From: Butyrivibrio sp. INlla16
GTDB taxonomy: Bacteria; Bacillota; Clostridia; Lachnospirales; Lachnospiraceae
Assembly: GCF_900104155.1 (NCBI RefSeq)
Contig: NZ_FMYB01000001.1
Location: 1-64,000 of the forward strand
Direction: 5' to 3'
DNA: 64,000 bases
How positions within the stretch are numbered: the stretch's first letter is position 1; the number at the start of each line of letters is the position of its first letter. Of this stretch, positions 1-8,960 are shown piece by piece. Made by a program: the position numbers and the translations under genes. The notes beneath the pieces were generated by a model, which saw only the letters and a program-made list of their open reading frames with translations, searched no databases and was not told the origin of the DNA.

Positions 1-120
1 TATTAGTGGATTCCATAAGTTCCTCCTTAATGCCGGAGAGCATATGTGGATGAACCTATGGATGATATCAATAAGAATTAGTAAATTCCATACCCGAGTT
101 TGGAATTAGTAAGTTCCATG
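1..120. repeat. Three 17-nt direct repeats at the window edge
   Basis: A 17-nt motif close to AATTAGTAARTTCCATA occurs at 1-17, 76-92 and 104-120, the last two 28 nt apart. No convincing gene covers this stretch. The copies lie upstream of the tRNA-Met promoter and may be binding sites belonging to a gene beyond the left edge. Nothing else is recognisable between 121 and 196. Confidence 0.5.
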
Positions 121-196
121 TCGTGTGTTAAAGGGGTGGAATTTAGTTTTACAAGTTACTTCAATTAATAAAATATAAAAAAACTCGAAAAACTTG

Positions 197-225
197 TTGA
201 CATTATTATTTTAGAGCGATATACT
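197..225 (+). promoter_or_regulatory. Promoter of tRNA-Met
   Basis: A perfect -35 box TTGACA (197-202) is followed by a 17-nt spacer and the -10 box TATACT (220-225), about 40 nt before the tRNA. This is a near-consensus housekeeping sigma-A promoter, as expected for a stable RNA gene. Confidence 0.85.
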
Positions 226-266
226 ATCCTAGTCGGTCGACGAAAGCCGCTGACAAAAATGAATAT

Positions 267-340
267 GGCGAGATAGCTCAGTTGGCTAGAGCACGCGGTT
301 CATACCCGCGGTGTCGAGGGTTCGAATCCCCCTCTCGCTA
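267..340 (+). tRNA. tRNA-Met (anticodon CAT)
   Basis: A cloverleaf can be drawn by hand: acceptor arms GGCGAGA and TCTCGCT, D arm GCTC/GAGC, anticodon stem CGCGG/CCGCG with loop TTCATAC (CAT), T loop TTCGAAT and discriminator A. CCA is not encoded. The G1:U72 pair and the lack of the initiator-type GGG/CCC anticodon stem resemble the elongator tRNA-Met of Firmicutes. A lysidine-modified tRNA-Ile2 with the same anticodon cannot be fully excluded. Confidence 0.93.
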
Positions 341-344
341 TGCA

Positions 345-383
345 AAATAAGACATAAGTCGGTGACTTATGTCTTATTTTTTA
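345..383 (+). terminator. Intrinsic terminator after tRNA-Met
   Basis: A long stem pairs AATAAGACATAAGTC with GACTTATGTCTTATT around a tiny loop and runs into a T tract. It ends tRNA-Met transcription, so the downstream aminopeptidase needs its own promoter. Confidence 0.85.
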
Positions 384-443
384 TGCTATTATATCTTAGT
401 GACCACTAGTCACAATTTTATCAAAACAAGGAAGGTTTATCTT

Positions 444-1481
444 ATGAGCTACGAATTAAATGAAAAACGATATCTTGAAGAGCTTGAAAAGGAGCTGGCT
501 ATTGATTCCGTCACAGGTCAGTATCATGAGCTTCAGGATTATCTTATAAAGGAAATCGAGGCGCTCGGTTTCAAAACTACTACCCTTCACAAGGGCGGCA
601 TTTTAGCTGAAATAGGCGGCAAAGGCAATCCTCTTCTTATCACCGCTCATGGCGATACAATCGGCATGATGGTTCGCCACATCAATGATGACGGCACCAT
701 TAAGGTATATAAGGTTGGCGGTCTCTACGCATATCATACCGAGCGTGAGAATGTGCGTATTCATACGAGAAGCGGTAAGGTTATAACAGGCTGCGTCCAG
801 AGAAAGAATGCTTCAGTTCATGTTACAGAAGATGAATTAAACAAAGAAGTTGCCAGCTTTGATACCAATTCTTTTGTCGTTCTTGATGAGGATGTAAAGA
901 GCGCCGATGATGTCAGAAAGCTTGGTATAGAAATTGGTGATTATGTAGCAGTTGAACCCAGATTCACATATGCCAATGGCTATATCAAATCACACTTCAT
1001 TGATGATAAAGCACTTGTCGCACTCATCATGGAACTGCTCCACGATGTTAAGGATGGTAAAATAACATTGAATCGTAAGATTTATGCTTTCATTCCCTTC
1101 TATGAAGAAATAGGACACGGTGGATCCTGTATTCCTTCTGATGTTAAGGACTTCCTTGCTTTGGATATCGCCTGCATCGGACCTGAGCAGACAAGTTCTG
1201 AGCGTAAGGTTTCAGTATTCTGCATGGATAGTAGATTCCCCTATAATCTTGACATGATAAAGGAACTTGAGGAGGCCGGCAGAAAATCAGGTGCTGACTA
1301 TGTTCCTGATATTTTCACTCCTCACTACGGAACTGACGCTGATCCGGCACTTGTGGCAGGCTTCGATATAAGGCACGCTGCGATTGGTCCCGGTACCAGA
1401 GCAAGTCATGGCTATGAGAGAACTCATATTGATGGAATTAAGAATACATATAGGCTGCTTGCTGAATATGTAACGATATAA
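444..1481 (+). CDS. M42 family metallo-aminopeptidase
   Basis: A 345-residue cytoplasmic peptidase of the M42 family (YsdC, FrvX and PepA-like glutamyl aminopeptidases), which removes N-terminal residues from peptides with a two-metal centre. Visible family signatures are ITAHGDTIG (first metal-binding His and Asp), HFIDDKA (bridging Asp), FYEEIGHGG (catalytic Glu pair) and a C-terminal GPGTRASHGYERTH with the last metal-binding His. The ATG at 444 is chosen because an AAGGAAGG Shine-Dalgarno precedes it; the frame stays open upstream to 369, but that extension runs through the tRNA terminator. Length is normal for the family. The gene is monocistronic and ends just before a palindromic repeat. 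Preferred substrates cannot be read from the sequence. Confidence 0.93.
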   Translation: MSYELNEKRYLEELEKELAIDSVTGQYHELQDYLIKEIEALGFKTTTLHKGGILAEIGGKGNPLLITAHGDTIGMMVRHINDDGTIKVYKVGGLYAYHTERENVRIHTRSGKVITGCVQRKNASVHVTEDELNKEVASFDTNSFVVLDEDVKSADDVRKLGIEIGDYVAVEPRFTYANGYIKSHFIDDKALVALIMELLHDVKDGKITLNRKIYAFIPFYEEIGHGGSCIPSDVKDFLALDIACIGPEQTSSERKVSVFCMDSRFPYNLDMIKELEEAGRKSGADYVPDIFTPHYGTDADPALVAGFDIRHAAIGPGTRASHGYERTHIDGIKNTYRLLAEYVTI

Positions 1482-1486
1482 AAAAT

Positions 1487-1609
1487 AAGGCTTCCCCTCA
1501 TCCGCCCCTTCGGGACACCTGTCTCCGCTCCGCTCCGGTCGGCGCAAAGCCGACATCCCCCGGATGTCGTGCGCCCCCAAAGGGGGAAGGCAGTAATTAG
1601 GGAAGCCTT
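1487..1609. repeat. Palindromic intergenic repeat, long form (copy 1)
   Basis: A GC-rich element starting CCCTCATCCG and ending GGGGGAAGGC, with an extra middle segment of about 45 bp that holds two more small dyads. An outer stem AAGGCTTCCC/GGGAAGCCTT encloses it. It sits between two converging genes, where it could act as a two-way terminator. The same family occurs at 11464, 25590, 30765, 38231 and 59821. Within this window only the copy at 59821 shares the long middle segment. Confidence 0.85.
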
Positions 1610-1613
1610 TAAT

Positions 1614-4076
1614 TTATTTATTTGTAACCTTCTGTGATTTTCCTGAAACACCACTTGCTTTAAGAATTTTCTTGTAAGCTTTGAGCTTGCTCTTTGGAAC
1701 CTGAACCTTAGCCTTTTTGTTGATCTTCTTGAAGGCATTCATACCTACTGTTTTCTTTGAAAGGAACGGTGTCTTAATTTTTACGTTTTTAAGCTTCTTA
1801 CAGCCATAGAAAGCGTTCTGACCAATCTTCTCTACATTCTCGCCGATAATAGCCGTCTTTAGGCTCTTATTGCCATAAAATGCATTATCCGTTATCTCGG
1901 TTACTCTGTATTCGTTACCGTCGATTACTATGGACAGAGGAATTGTAATGTTGCCGGCAGCCTCTGATCTGGCCTTTATGAATTTTACCGTAAGGTCTGC
2001 GTCATCATTTGAAGTCACCTCATAGGTGTTACCCTGGCAGATGACCTTATCTCCAATGTTGTGGCGATAAGCTGTATTCACAACAACCACAGGCTGACCT
2101 GCGTTTTCTGTTACAGTACTGTTTCCAGATGATACCTCAACGGAAGTATTATCTTCCTTTTTGTATTTCTCCTCGATTCTGTCAAGGATATCAGAAACAC
2201 CTGTCTTTTCAGCTATATCCTCAGCCTTCTTTTCAGCGTCATCCTTATCATTCTTTTTATCATCCGAAGATTTGTCATCATCATTATGAAGCTTGTCATC
2301 AATCTTATCTGATATTTCCTTCTCTTTATCAGATACGGAGCTCTTCTTTATTCTGAAGGTTTTAACTGTTTTCCCAAAATAATTGGGATTCACTGCAGTG
2401 ACAATAACATCGGCAATCCCCGGGTCAACGTTATCCTTATATTCAACGGTATAGTCATCCTTATCAAGCACAATATCGCCGTTCTTTACAGTAACCTCGG
2501 GAGTCTTCTCTTCTCCATCATAGATATAGGAATCCTCGCTCAAAGTCACCATTGTAGGAAGCAGTTCTTTCTTCGTTATTTTGAAATTATTTGCAATCTC
2601 CTTCTGTTGCTCTTTGCCGTCCTCATCCTTGTATTTTATAACTGCTGCGGCAGTGTACTCGCCAATTTCATGGATATCGGTTTCGTTTAGTTCATTCCCC
2701 TCTCTGTCTCTGTATATGACATCACTTACTTCTATCTCTTCAGGAAGGTTCTCGGGCTTTTGAATATCAACTTTAAGTGCCTCGCCATAGTCTCTGTTTA
2801 CTGAAGTTATAGATATTGTGTAACTTTCAGAGCAGTCAAGACACTTTATTGTAGCGTTGTCATCACCTGCGCCAAGGTACTCAGCTTCCCAGGAGTGAGT
2901 ATGCTCATCAGCTTTAAACTCAAAATACTTCGGAGTGCTTGCATAGTCGGTCTCTGTATCGCCACCGATTTTCTCATATACCAGATATGCAAACTTGAAA
3001 TCATTGTAATTCTCAGGGAGATTAAACGTTCCGGTCACATAGTTGTTTATGTCCTTACCGTTTCCGGACTGCATTGAGCTTGCAACGTCAACCGGTATAT
3101 ATGCAAAATCGGAAGCATTACTTATTGTCAGCCCTTCTTCGTATCTCTTCTTTAAAAGGATCACCGAAAATGAAACCTCATCATCATCCTCTGTATGAGG
3201 GAATTTAAAACTTATTTCCTCAGTATCACCATCGACATGTCCTCTTATGTCAGACGGAGTTTGCATCGCACGATCGATAACCGTAAGTTTATACTCGTTG
3301 TCTGTTCCCGCAACTAATGATGAAAAGAGTATGGATTCTTTTTTAAGGTTAAACGCGGGGCTTACACCTTCAGATTCGTTCGCCGATCTGGAGCCAATTA
3401 TTCCAAGACTATCAACTCTGTAAAGTCTTTTATTTAATAATTTTGTTCCTTCTTTCCCAAGTCGAAGCCACCAGTCATCCTTTCTACCCGTAGAAATATT
3501 TTTCTTTATTCTGTTTAAGTCCTCTGTCTGGTCCTTATATCCATAGCTTGTATTCGTTACCTCTTTGGGATCAAGTACAAATATCTTTGTCTCCTTTAGC
3601 TGCGCAAAACCGCCGTCAACTCCTTCTCCATCTGAAGATGATCTTCTTTCTTTTCTGCTAAAAGCTATTGCATCCTTCTCAGCATCGGTAAAAACATCCG
3701 CATCAAGGAATCCCTGATCATTAAGATCCTCGATCAGCCCTGCGGAAGTACCCGGCATCAAATGATATAGAACACTGTCACAGTCAAGCAACATCGTGTT
3801 TTTGCTGATTTTTCCATAGTCGCTGAAATCAGTGCAATCTGTATCAAGCACCCTGTATTTTACACTCTTATTTTCATATTGGCCGTAGTAGACATAATTC
3901 CACTCTCCGCCGCCTTTTACAGGATTCTCAATTGCTCCTGTTCCAAGACCTGTTATGGTTTTGTTCGAAGTCTTTGCATATACTGTAAGCGACTTATTGA
4001 AAACCGGAAGAATCGAAATCGAAATGATCATTGCCAATGTAAGTGAAAAAGTTCTTTTATTCGCTATATACTTCAT
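1614..4076 (-). CDS. Secreted BspA-type leucine-rich-repeat protein with WWLR-type domain
   Basis: An 820-residue exported protein of unknown role, probably at the cell surface. A signal peptide covers about residues 1-33, cut after a VYAK-like site. Residues ~50-270 resemble DUF6273-type domains (WWLRLGKEG, then a SPAFNLKK-like end). An Ig-like YDGEEKTPEVTV module lies near residues 515-575, a Lys/Asp-rich linker at ~580-640 and a short BspA (LRR_5) array (NAFYGNKSLK, NAFYGCKKLK) near the C terminus, with a basic tail. Start 4076 has the strong GGGAGG Shine-Dalgarno; the frame is open to 4142 but that start has none. The same architecture recurs in the protein at 16730-18826, so the two are paralogues. 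No anchor is visible; the basic tail may bind the envelope. Confidence 0.85.
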   Translation of the reverse strand: MKYIANKRTFSLTLAMIISISILPVFNKSLTVYAKTSNKTITGLGTGAIENPVKGGGEWNYVYYGQYENKSVKYRVLDTDCTDFSDYGKISKNTMLLDCDSVLYHLMPGTSAGLIEDLNDQGFLDADVFTDAEKDAIAFSRKERRSSSDGEGVDGGFAQLKETKIFVLDPKEVTNTSYGYKDQTEDLNRIKKNISTGRKDDWWLRLGKEGTKLLNKRLYRVDSLGIIGSRSANESEGVSPAFNLKKESILFSSLVAGTDNEYKLTVIDRAMQTPSDIRGHVDGDTEEISFKFPHTEDDDEVSFSVILLKKRYEEGLTISNASDFAYIPVDVASSMQSGNGKDINNYVTGTFNLPENYNDFKFAYLVYEKIGGDTETDYASTPKYFEFKADEHTHSWEAEYLGAGDDNATIKCLDCSESYTISITSVNRDYGEALKVDIQKPENLPEEIEVSDVIYRDREGNELNETDIHEIGEYTAAAVIKYKDEDGKEQQKEIANNFKITKKELLPTMVTLSEDSYIYDGEEKTPEVTVKNGDIVLDKDDYTVEYKDNVDPGIADVIVTAVNPNYFGKTVKTFRIKKSSVSDKEKEISDKIDDKLHNDDDKSSDDKKNDKDDAEKKAEDIAEKTGVSDILDRIEEKYKKEDNTSVEVSSGNSTVTENAGQPVVVVNTAYRHNIGDKVICQGNTYEVTSNDDADLTVKFIKARSEAAGNITIPLSIVIDGNEYRVTEITDNAFYGNKSLKTAIIGENVEKIGQNAFYGCKKLKNVKIKTPFLSKKTVGMNAFKKINKKAKVQVPKSKLKAYKKILKASGVSGKSQKVTNK

Positions 4077-4257
4077 CAGAAAAACTGCCTCCCTTTTGAT
4101 GAAATTCACGTTCCATAGTATATAACAGAAAAAAGCCGCCAAGCCTACGGATTATGAAACAAACAGTTCATAATTCGTACTTGACGACTTTAAGGTTCCA
4201 TGAAACCATAACGATATAAGCCTTTAAAACTCGTACTGTGCTATTAAGTTTCCACTT

Positions 4258-4282
4258 AAAAATGACCAATATTCATTTTTTA
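4258..4282 (-). terminator. Weak terminator-like hairpin
   Basis: A 7-bp stem AAAATGA/TCATTTT followed on the minus strand by a T run lies about 50 bp beyond the end of the FrhB-like gene. It is short and AT-rich, so the call is tentative. The rest of 4077-4334 holds the promoter region of the LRR gene and nothing recognisable. Confidence 0.35.
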
Positions 4283-4334
4283 TAAGAGCATCATATCAGG
4301 AGCAAAGAATCCAAGCAAATCAATTACTGTCTGT

Positions 4335-5468
4335 TTAATATTTGTTCTTTATTATTTTCCTCAGTATTCTATGCGTTATTTTCCTGGAATAAGTTGCCTT
4401 AATAATTGTATCCGTCTTTCGGCCAAGTCTATAATATAAAAACCCTAATGCTCTTCCCCTTGGCATACCAACAGATTTACGTGAATCTGCTGTCTCAGGA
4501 AGTATCCTATCAATCTCTGTACTTTTCTGATAAACAAATGATGAAATCGAATTATATAATTCTTGCCCAGGTTCTGAATGAACAATAATAACGGATGAAC
4601 CTTTATTATCATTAAATTCCGTAAATATGTCCTCAACTCCCCATGCATCTCCAATCGTCATGTCAGATGGTCTGTCAAGAGACTTGTATTTACATACATG
4701 GCATGAAGGTCTTAGGATAGAATTACTTAAAAACAAATTCATAAATGTATCATTACTATGTTTTTTTGTATAAGTCTCTCCATTCTCAAAAACAACTGTC
4801 ATCGAATACTGATTCCATCCCGTACTCTTATCCCTAAAGGATATACTTGTAATTTCATCACCATACAAATGCTTCAATTCACTTAAGTATCTCTTCCAAA
4901 CTCCAGGAGAAGGAACTCCATGACATAAAACATCTACGGTAAGAAGATTATCGTACTCTTTCTTCAGATATCCTTTCAATCCTGCTATTTGACAGGCCGT
5001 TCCTGTATAGAGAACCTTTCTGTTTTCTTCCAGAAGTCTTCTTGTTGCTGCATAAGCTTCAAAATTTCGACTCTGAAGATACTTACTGCCCATCAATTTG
5101 ATCAGATTATCATTATTATCGCATAAAATATGATGAACCAACCAATTTTCATCAAAAGCCGCACCGACAACTACACCGCCACTTTCGATTATCTTTTTTG
5201 CAAGTAGTACAAAAATGCCTCCTGAAGAACTAGACATTCGCTCATCAGAATTATTAACAGCAACATAACATTTCTTATTAGAAGTATTAGAAATTACATT
5301 TAATGAAGGACAGCATTTTTCACAAATATGACAATTTACACATAAGTTCTTATCTATGTACGGATATACAAAGCCTTCATTGTCTTCTTTCATTGTTATA
5401 CATTGACGCGGACAGGCAACATAGCATACCCCGCAGCCACAACATTCTTCTTTATTGAGATTAATCAT
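4335..5468 (-). CDS. FrhB/FdhB-like iron-sulfur oxidoreductase
   Basis: A 377-residue protein of the coenzyme F420 hydrogenase/dehydrogenase beta-subunit family. The N terminus has two four-cysteine clusters, CCGCGVCYVACP (residues ~9-20) and CVNCHICEKCCP (~42-54), typical of 2[4Fe-4S] ferredoxin domains. The rest matches the flavin-binding FrhB body, including STGWNQYSM and CKYKSLDRPSDMTIGDAWG. In Firmicutes this family usually sits in exopolysaccharide clusters next to polysaccharide pyruvyl transferases, but none is present here. It starts 8 bp after the argS stop, with the Shine-Dalgarno-like AGGATG inside the argS end, so the two are probably co-transcribed. Substrate unknown; F420 itself is not expected in this group. 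Confidence 0.82.
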   Translation of the reverse strand: MINLNKEECCGCGVCYVACPRQCITMKEDNEGFVYPYIDKNLCVNCHICEKCCPSLNVISNTSNKKCYVAVNNSDERMSSSSGGIFVLLAKKIIESGGVVVGAAFDENWLVHHILCDNNDNLIKLMGSKYLQSRNFEAYAATRRLLEENRKVLYTGTACQIAGLKGYLKKEYDNLLTVDVLCHGVPSPGVWKRYLSELKHLYGDEITSISFRDKSTGWNQYSMTVVFENGETYTKKHSNDTFMNLFLSNSILRPSCHVCKYKSLDRPSDMTIGDAWGVEDIFTEFNDNKGSSVIIVHSEPGQELYNSISSFVYQKSTEIDRILPETADSRKSVGMPRGRALGFLYYRLGRKTDTIIKATYSRKITHRILRKIIKNKY

Positions 5469-5476
5469 AATCAGAG

Positions 5477-7246
5477 TTACATCCTATCCGGTGCGCTGAA
5501 TCCAAGTAAATCTATTCCTGTCTCGAGCACTTTAAGTGTTACATTAAGAAGTGCGATGTATCCGCTCTTCTTCTCCTCATCAGGCTCAGTGAGGATCTTG
5601 GTTGAGTGATAGAAGCTGTTAAGCGCATTTGACAGCTCGTAGATATATGCACAAACTCTGTTGGGCATGAGATCTCTTGCTGCGCTCTCCACTGCATCCG
5701 TAAATCTTGTAAGAAGAAGCATCAAGTTCTTTTCATCAGCGGACTCTGCATTTCTAAGGAGTGCTTCCTTAACATTACCGCCCTCGTTCTCATACTTTGA
5801 AAGGATGGACTTGATACGTACCATTGTGTAAAGGATGTACGGACCGGTGTCTCCCTCGAAGGATGTGAACTTGTCGATATCGAAAATGTAATCCTTTGAA
5901 GGCTGGTTTGAAAGATCTCCATATTTGATGGCTGCAAGAGCTACCTTGTGAGCTGTATCTTTTGCCTCGGTGTCATCGATATCCTGGTTACCTTCCTTGA
6001 TGCGGTTATACATCTGCTCGTCTATCTCTGCGATAAGCTTCTCAAGACGCATAACTCCGCCCTCTCTTGTCTTGAAGGGTTTACCGTCCTTGCCGTTCAT
6101 GGTACCAAAGCCTACAAAATGAAGCTCTGTCTCGGGAAGAACAAGCTTAGTCTTTCTAGCACAGCGGAAAACCTGAGTAAAGTAGAGTTCCTGGCGCTTA
6201 TCTACCACGTAGATGAGGCCTTCGGGTTTGAACTCCTCCATGCGCTGCTGAATAGTAGCAAGGTCTGTTGTATTGTAAAGTGAAGCTCCGTCTGACTTAA
6301 GGATCATGCAGGGCGGAATCTCCTTGGTGTCTGTCTCTTCAGCAACATCAACAACAAGTGCACCCTGGCTCTCATGAGCATAGCCGTGCTGCTTCATGTA
6401 ATCAACCATTCCCGGGATTACTTCATGAACGTCTGATTCACCTCTCCAGAGATCAAAATCCACGTTGAGATTCTTATAGTTTTTCTTAAGATCATTTACA
6501 GACACATTCATGATGTGGTGCCAAAGCGCACGATAACCCTTATCGCCGTCCTGAAGAAGCTTTGTTGCCTCCATTGCCTCAGCCTTGAAAGCCTCGTCCT
6601 CCTTGGACTTAGCGCTGGCTGCAGGATAAATCTCCTCGAGCTCACCGATAGTGAAAGGCGCTTCCTTCGGATACTGTCCGGTGTGGTTTTTATCAAAATA
6701 AGGAAGATCGGGCTGACGATGCTTAAGCTCTGTGATTATGAGACCCATCTGAAGTCCCCAGTCACCGAGGTGAATATCGCCTGTTACCTTGTAGCCTGCG
6801 TACTTGAGAATTCTCTTAATGCTCTCTCCGATAACTGCTGAGCGAAGGTGTCCTACATGGAGCGGCTTTGCAACGTTCGGTCCGCCGTAGTCGATCATGA
6901 AATTAGGCGCATGAAGAGGAGTCTTGATTCCAAAGTGATGCTCATGGAGCATTTTCACAATATATCCTCTTACGAAATCCTCACTAACCTTGAGATTAAG
7001 GAATCCCGGCTTAACCGATTCTACAGATGAGAAGATTTCGCTTCCCTGAAGCTTTTCAGCAACCGCATCCGCAATCATGAAAGGTGCTTTGCCATATTTC
7101 TTGGCGCCTGCCATAGCTCCGTTGCACTGATATTCACAGAGGTCAGGTCTGTTGGAAAGAGTAACCTTTCCAAGCTCTGCATCAAAACCGGCTGCCTCAA
7201 ACGCAGCGGAAACTTCTTTTGAAATTAACTCTAAGATTTTTTCCAA
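5477..7246 (-). CDS. argS: Arginyl-tRNA synthetase
   Basis: A 589-residue class I aminoacyl-tRNA synthetase that charges tRNA-Arg with arginine in the cytoplasm. The HIGH-type motif is in NVAKPLHVGHLRSAVIGES (~residues 124-142), and a KMSK-like KTREGG loop follows KDGKPF. The N-terminal ArgRS additional domain is present (NRPDLCEYQCNGAMAGAKKY) and the C-terminal DALR anticodon-binding domain ends in GFSAPDRM. Length is normal. The 64-bp upstream gap is too short for a T-box leader, so arginine control would have to come from elsewhere. It lies between the alkyltransferase-like gene (upstream) and the FrhB-like gene (downstream), all on one strand. Confidence 0.97.
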   Translation of the reverse strand: MEKILELISKEVSAAFEAAGFDAELGKVTLSNRPDLCEYQCNGAMAGAKKYGKAPFMIADAVAEKLQGSEIFSSVESVKPGFLNLKVSEDFVRGYIVKMLHEHHFGIKTPLHAPNFMIDYGGPNVAKPLHVGHLRSAVIGESIKRILKYAGYKVTGDIHLGDWGLQMGLIITELKHRQPDLPYFDKNHTGQYPKEAPFTIGELEEIYPAASAKSKEDEAFKAEAMEATKLLQDGDKGYRALWHHIMNVSVNDLKKNYKNLNVDFDLWRGESDVHEVIPGMVDYMKQHGYAHESQGALVVDVAEETDTKEIPPCMILKSDGASLYNTTDLATIQQRMEEFKPEGLIYVVDKRQELYFTQVFRCARKTKLVLPETELHFVGFGTMNGKDGKPFKTREGGVMRLEKLIAEIDEQMYNRIKEGNQDIDDTEAKDTAHKVALAAIKYGDLSNQPSKDYIFDIDKFTSFEGDTGPYILYTMVRIKSILSKYENEGGNVKEALLRNAESADEKNLMLLLTRFTDAVESAARDLMPNRVCAYIYELSNALNSFYHSTKILTEPDEEKKSGYIALLNVTLKVLETGIDLLGFSAPDRM

Positions 7247-7310
7247 GATAATCTTCCTTCCTTATAACTAATATGAATAATAATGAATTCTAACACAAAT
7301 ATCTGAAATT

Positions 7311-7637
7311 TCAAATGTCAGGTGTGCCGGGCTTCCATATGAATCTGTCAACATCGACGTGAGTCTCATCCACAAATTCGATTCCGTCTGCCTCAAGCAT
7401 TTTTATCTGAATGTTCTCTCCTCCGAATGCAAATGCCGATGACACCCTTCCCTCACGGTTCACGACGCGGTAGCACGGGATATGCTCGGGATCGGGATTA
7501 ACGTGAAGTGCATAGCCCACGACTCTGCTCCAGCGCCTGTTTCCTGCAAGCATCGCTATCTGTCCGTAGGTCGCAACCTTTCCCTTGGGAATTTGCCTCA
7601 CAATATCATAGATTATATCAAAGGTGTTTTCTTCCAT
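7311..7637 (-). CDS. MGMT/ATL-family DNA alkylation protein, DNA-binding domain only
   Basis: A 108-residue single-domain member of the O6-methylguanine-DNA methyltransferase family. It has the helix-turn-helix region (IPKGKVATYGQIAMLAGNRRWSRVVGYAL) and the active-site loop. That loop reads IPCYRVVN: the acceptor cysteine (Cys55) is kept, but the His that normally follows in PCHRV is Tyr. Alkyltransferase-like (ATL) proteins instead lack the Cys. It could therefore be a real small alkyltransferase or a lesion sensor for nucleotide excision repair. Start 7637 is preferred, with AGGAG upstream; the frame is open to 7661. It overlaps the queH end by 20 bp, suggesting coupled translation. Confidence 0.85.
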   Translation of the reverse strand: MEENTFDIIYDIVRQIPKGKVATYGQIAMLAGNRRWSRVVGYALHVNPDPEHIPCYRVVNREGRVSSAFAFGGENIQIKMLEADGIEFVDETHVDVDRFIWKPGTPDI

Positions 7638-8340
7638 TTTCACCCTGCTCCTGTCTCTCACGCTCCTGACTTTCCCGCTCCAACCTTGAAAACTCGCAGC
7701 CGCAAAAGTCCTGTCTGTAGAGGTCGAATTTATGTGACAGTTCTATAGAGCGTTTATAGCCGTCTTTTTTCTTAAAATCAGAAGGCAAAAACGAGACACC
7801 ATATTTCTCCCCCATCTCATTTCCAATTCGATTTAGTCTCGCTGCATCCTTTAAAGGCGAGATTGTGAGCGTTGTTGTGAAAAACTCAAAGCTCCGCTCT
7901 TTTGCTATCCGCGCAGATTCCTCCAGTCGAAGTTCAAAACATTTTGTACACCTATCACCACCTTCAGGGCATTGCTCAAGTCCTTTTACAGCCTCAAGAT
8001 AGTCGCTTACAATGTAGTCACCTTCGATGATTTCAATTTTTCTGGCCCCTTCATCGGAATTCATCCCTTCGAAATCGCCGGTTTCAACCTGTCTGTTATA
8101 TTCGGCTATGAGGCGCTTTTCCTCCTCTACTCGCTTTCTGTACTCCGGTTCATTCATGATATTCGGATTGTAGAAAAACACGGTGATATCGAAGTACTGT
8201 CTAAGATACTCAAGACAGTAGGATGAACACGGAGCGCAGCAGGCATGAAGAAGAAGTCTTGGGAAACGTCCTTCCTTCCGGAACTGCTGTATTTTCTTTT
8301 CAAGTTCTTTTGCGTAATTTATGTTCACTATATTACCCAT
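7618..8340 (-). CDS. queH: Epoxyqueuosine reductase QueH
   Basis: A 240-residue enzyme for the last step of tRNA queuosine synthesis, reduction of epoxyqueuosine to queuosine in the wobble position of GUN tRNAs. QueH (formerly DUF208) is the B12-independent alternative to QueG and carries an Fe-S cluster plus a nearby iron site. Visible cysteines: HACCAPC (Cys34, 35, 38), RCTKCFELRL (~131-134) and DFCGCEFSRL (~213-215), all as in the family. Normal length. The Shine-Dalgarno before the ATG at 8340 is weak; a GTG three codons later is an alternative. Other queuosine genes are absent from the window, so the precursor is salvaged or made elsewhere. Confidence 0.93.
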   Translation of the reverse strand: MGNIVNINYAKELEKKIQQFRKEGRFPRLLLHACCAPCSSYCLEYLRQYFDITVFFYNPNIMNEPEYRKRVEEEKRLIAEYNRQVETGDFEGMNSDEGARKIEIIEGDYIVSDYLEAVKGLEQCPEGGDRCTKCFELRLEESARIAKERSFEFFTTTLTISPLKDAARLNRIGNEMGEKYGVSFLPSDFKKKDGYKRSIELSHKFDLYRQDFCGCEFSRLERESQERERQEQGENGRKHL

Positions 8341-8433
8341 TTCAATTATACTGTTAATGTTTAGACTTCTATAACTATATCACAAAAGGTATTCGATGCT
8401 TCAAAATCGACAGTACCTTGGGAGGAATGAAAA

Positions 8434-8901
8434 ATGAATTTCAGACGAGCACTTGATAAGGATATTCCGCAGATTCACGAGCTTTTAAGACAGGTTAATC
8501 TTGTCCATCATCTGGGACGTCCCGATCTTTTTAAGAAAAATAATAAATATACCGATGATGAACTTAAAATAATCTTGAAGGATGATTCAAGGCCTATATT
8601 CGCTGCGGTAGATGACAATGATGTGATGCTGGGCTACGCCTTCTGTGTGCACCAGGAGCACCCGAATGACAATCTTCTTACAGACATCAAGACTCTTTAT
8701 ATCGATGATCTGTGCGTTGATGAAAACTGCCGCGGTCAGCATGTCGGAAGAAGTTTATACGACTATGTTCTTGGCTGGGCCAAGGATGCCGGCTACTACA
8801 ATATCACCCTCAATGTCTGGAACTGCAATGAAAGTGCCATGAAGTTTTACGAGTCCATCGGCATGCAGCCCTACAAGGTTGGCATGGAGCAGATTCTGTA
8901 A
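8434..8901 (+). CDS. GNAT-family N-acetyltransferase
   Basis: A 155-residue cytoplasmic acetyl-CoA-dependent acyltransferase. The GNAT core is visible: strand DDLCVDENCRGQHVGRSLYDYVLGWAKDAG with the V-x-x-x-x-R-G-x-x-x-G/A acetyl-CoA loop (~residues 97-120), then LNVWNCNESAMKFYESIGMQP, the usual end of the fold. GGGAGGAATG lies 8 nt before the ATG. It stands alone between two minus-strand genes. The substrate (amine, amino acid or protein N terminus) cannot be predicted. Confidence 0.92.
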   Translation: MNFRRALDKDIPQIHELLRQVNLVHHLGRPDLFKKNNKYTDDELKIILKDDSRPIFAAVDDNDVMLGYAFCVHQEHPNDNLLTDIKTLYIDDLCVDENCRGQHVGRSLYDYVLGWAKDAGYYNITLNVWNCNESAMKFYESIGMQPYKVGMEQIL

Positions 8902-8960
8902 TTTGTATTAAGCTCCTATATTATTGCGCAGTTGTATGCACATTGAATAAGGCTGTTTTT

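Noticed and set aside
369..443. Longer start of the M42 peptidase
   Set aside because: It would begin inside the tRNA-Met terminator; the ATG at 444 has a good Shine-Dalgarno.
7247..7310. T-box leader for argS
   Set aside because: Only 64 bp lie upstream; no T-box sequence or terminator pair fits.
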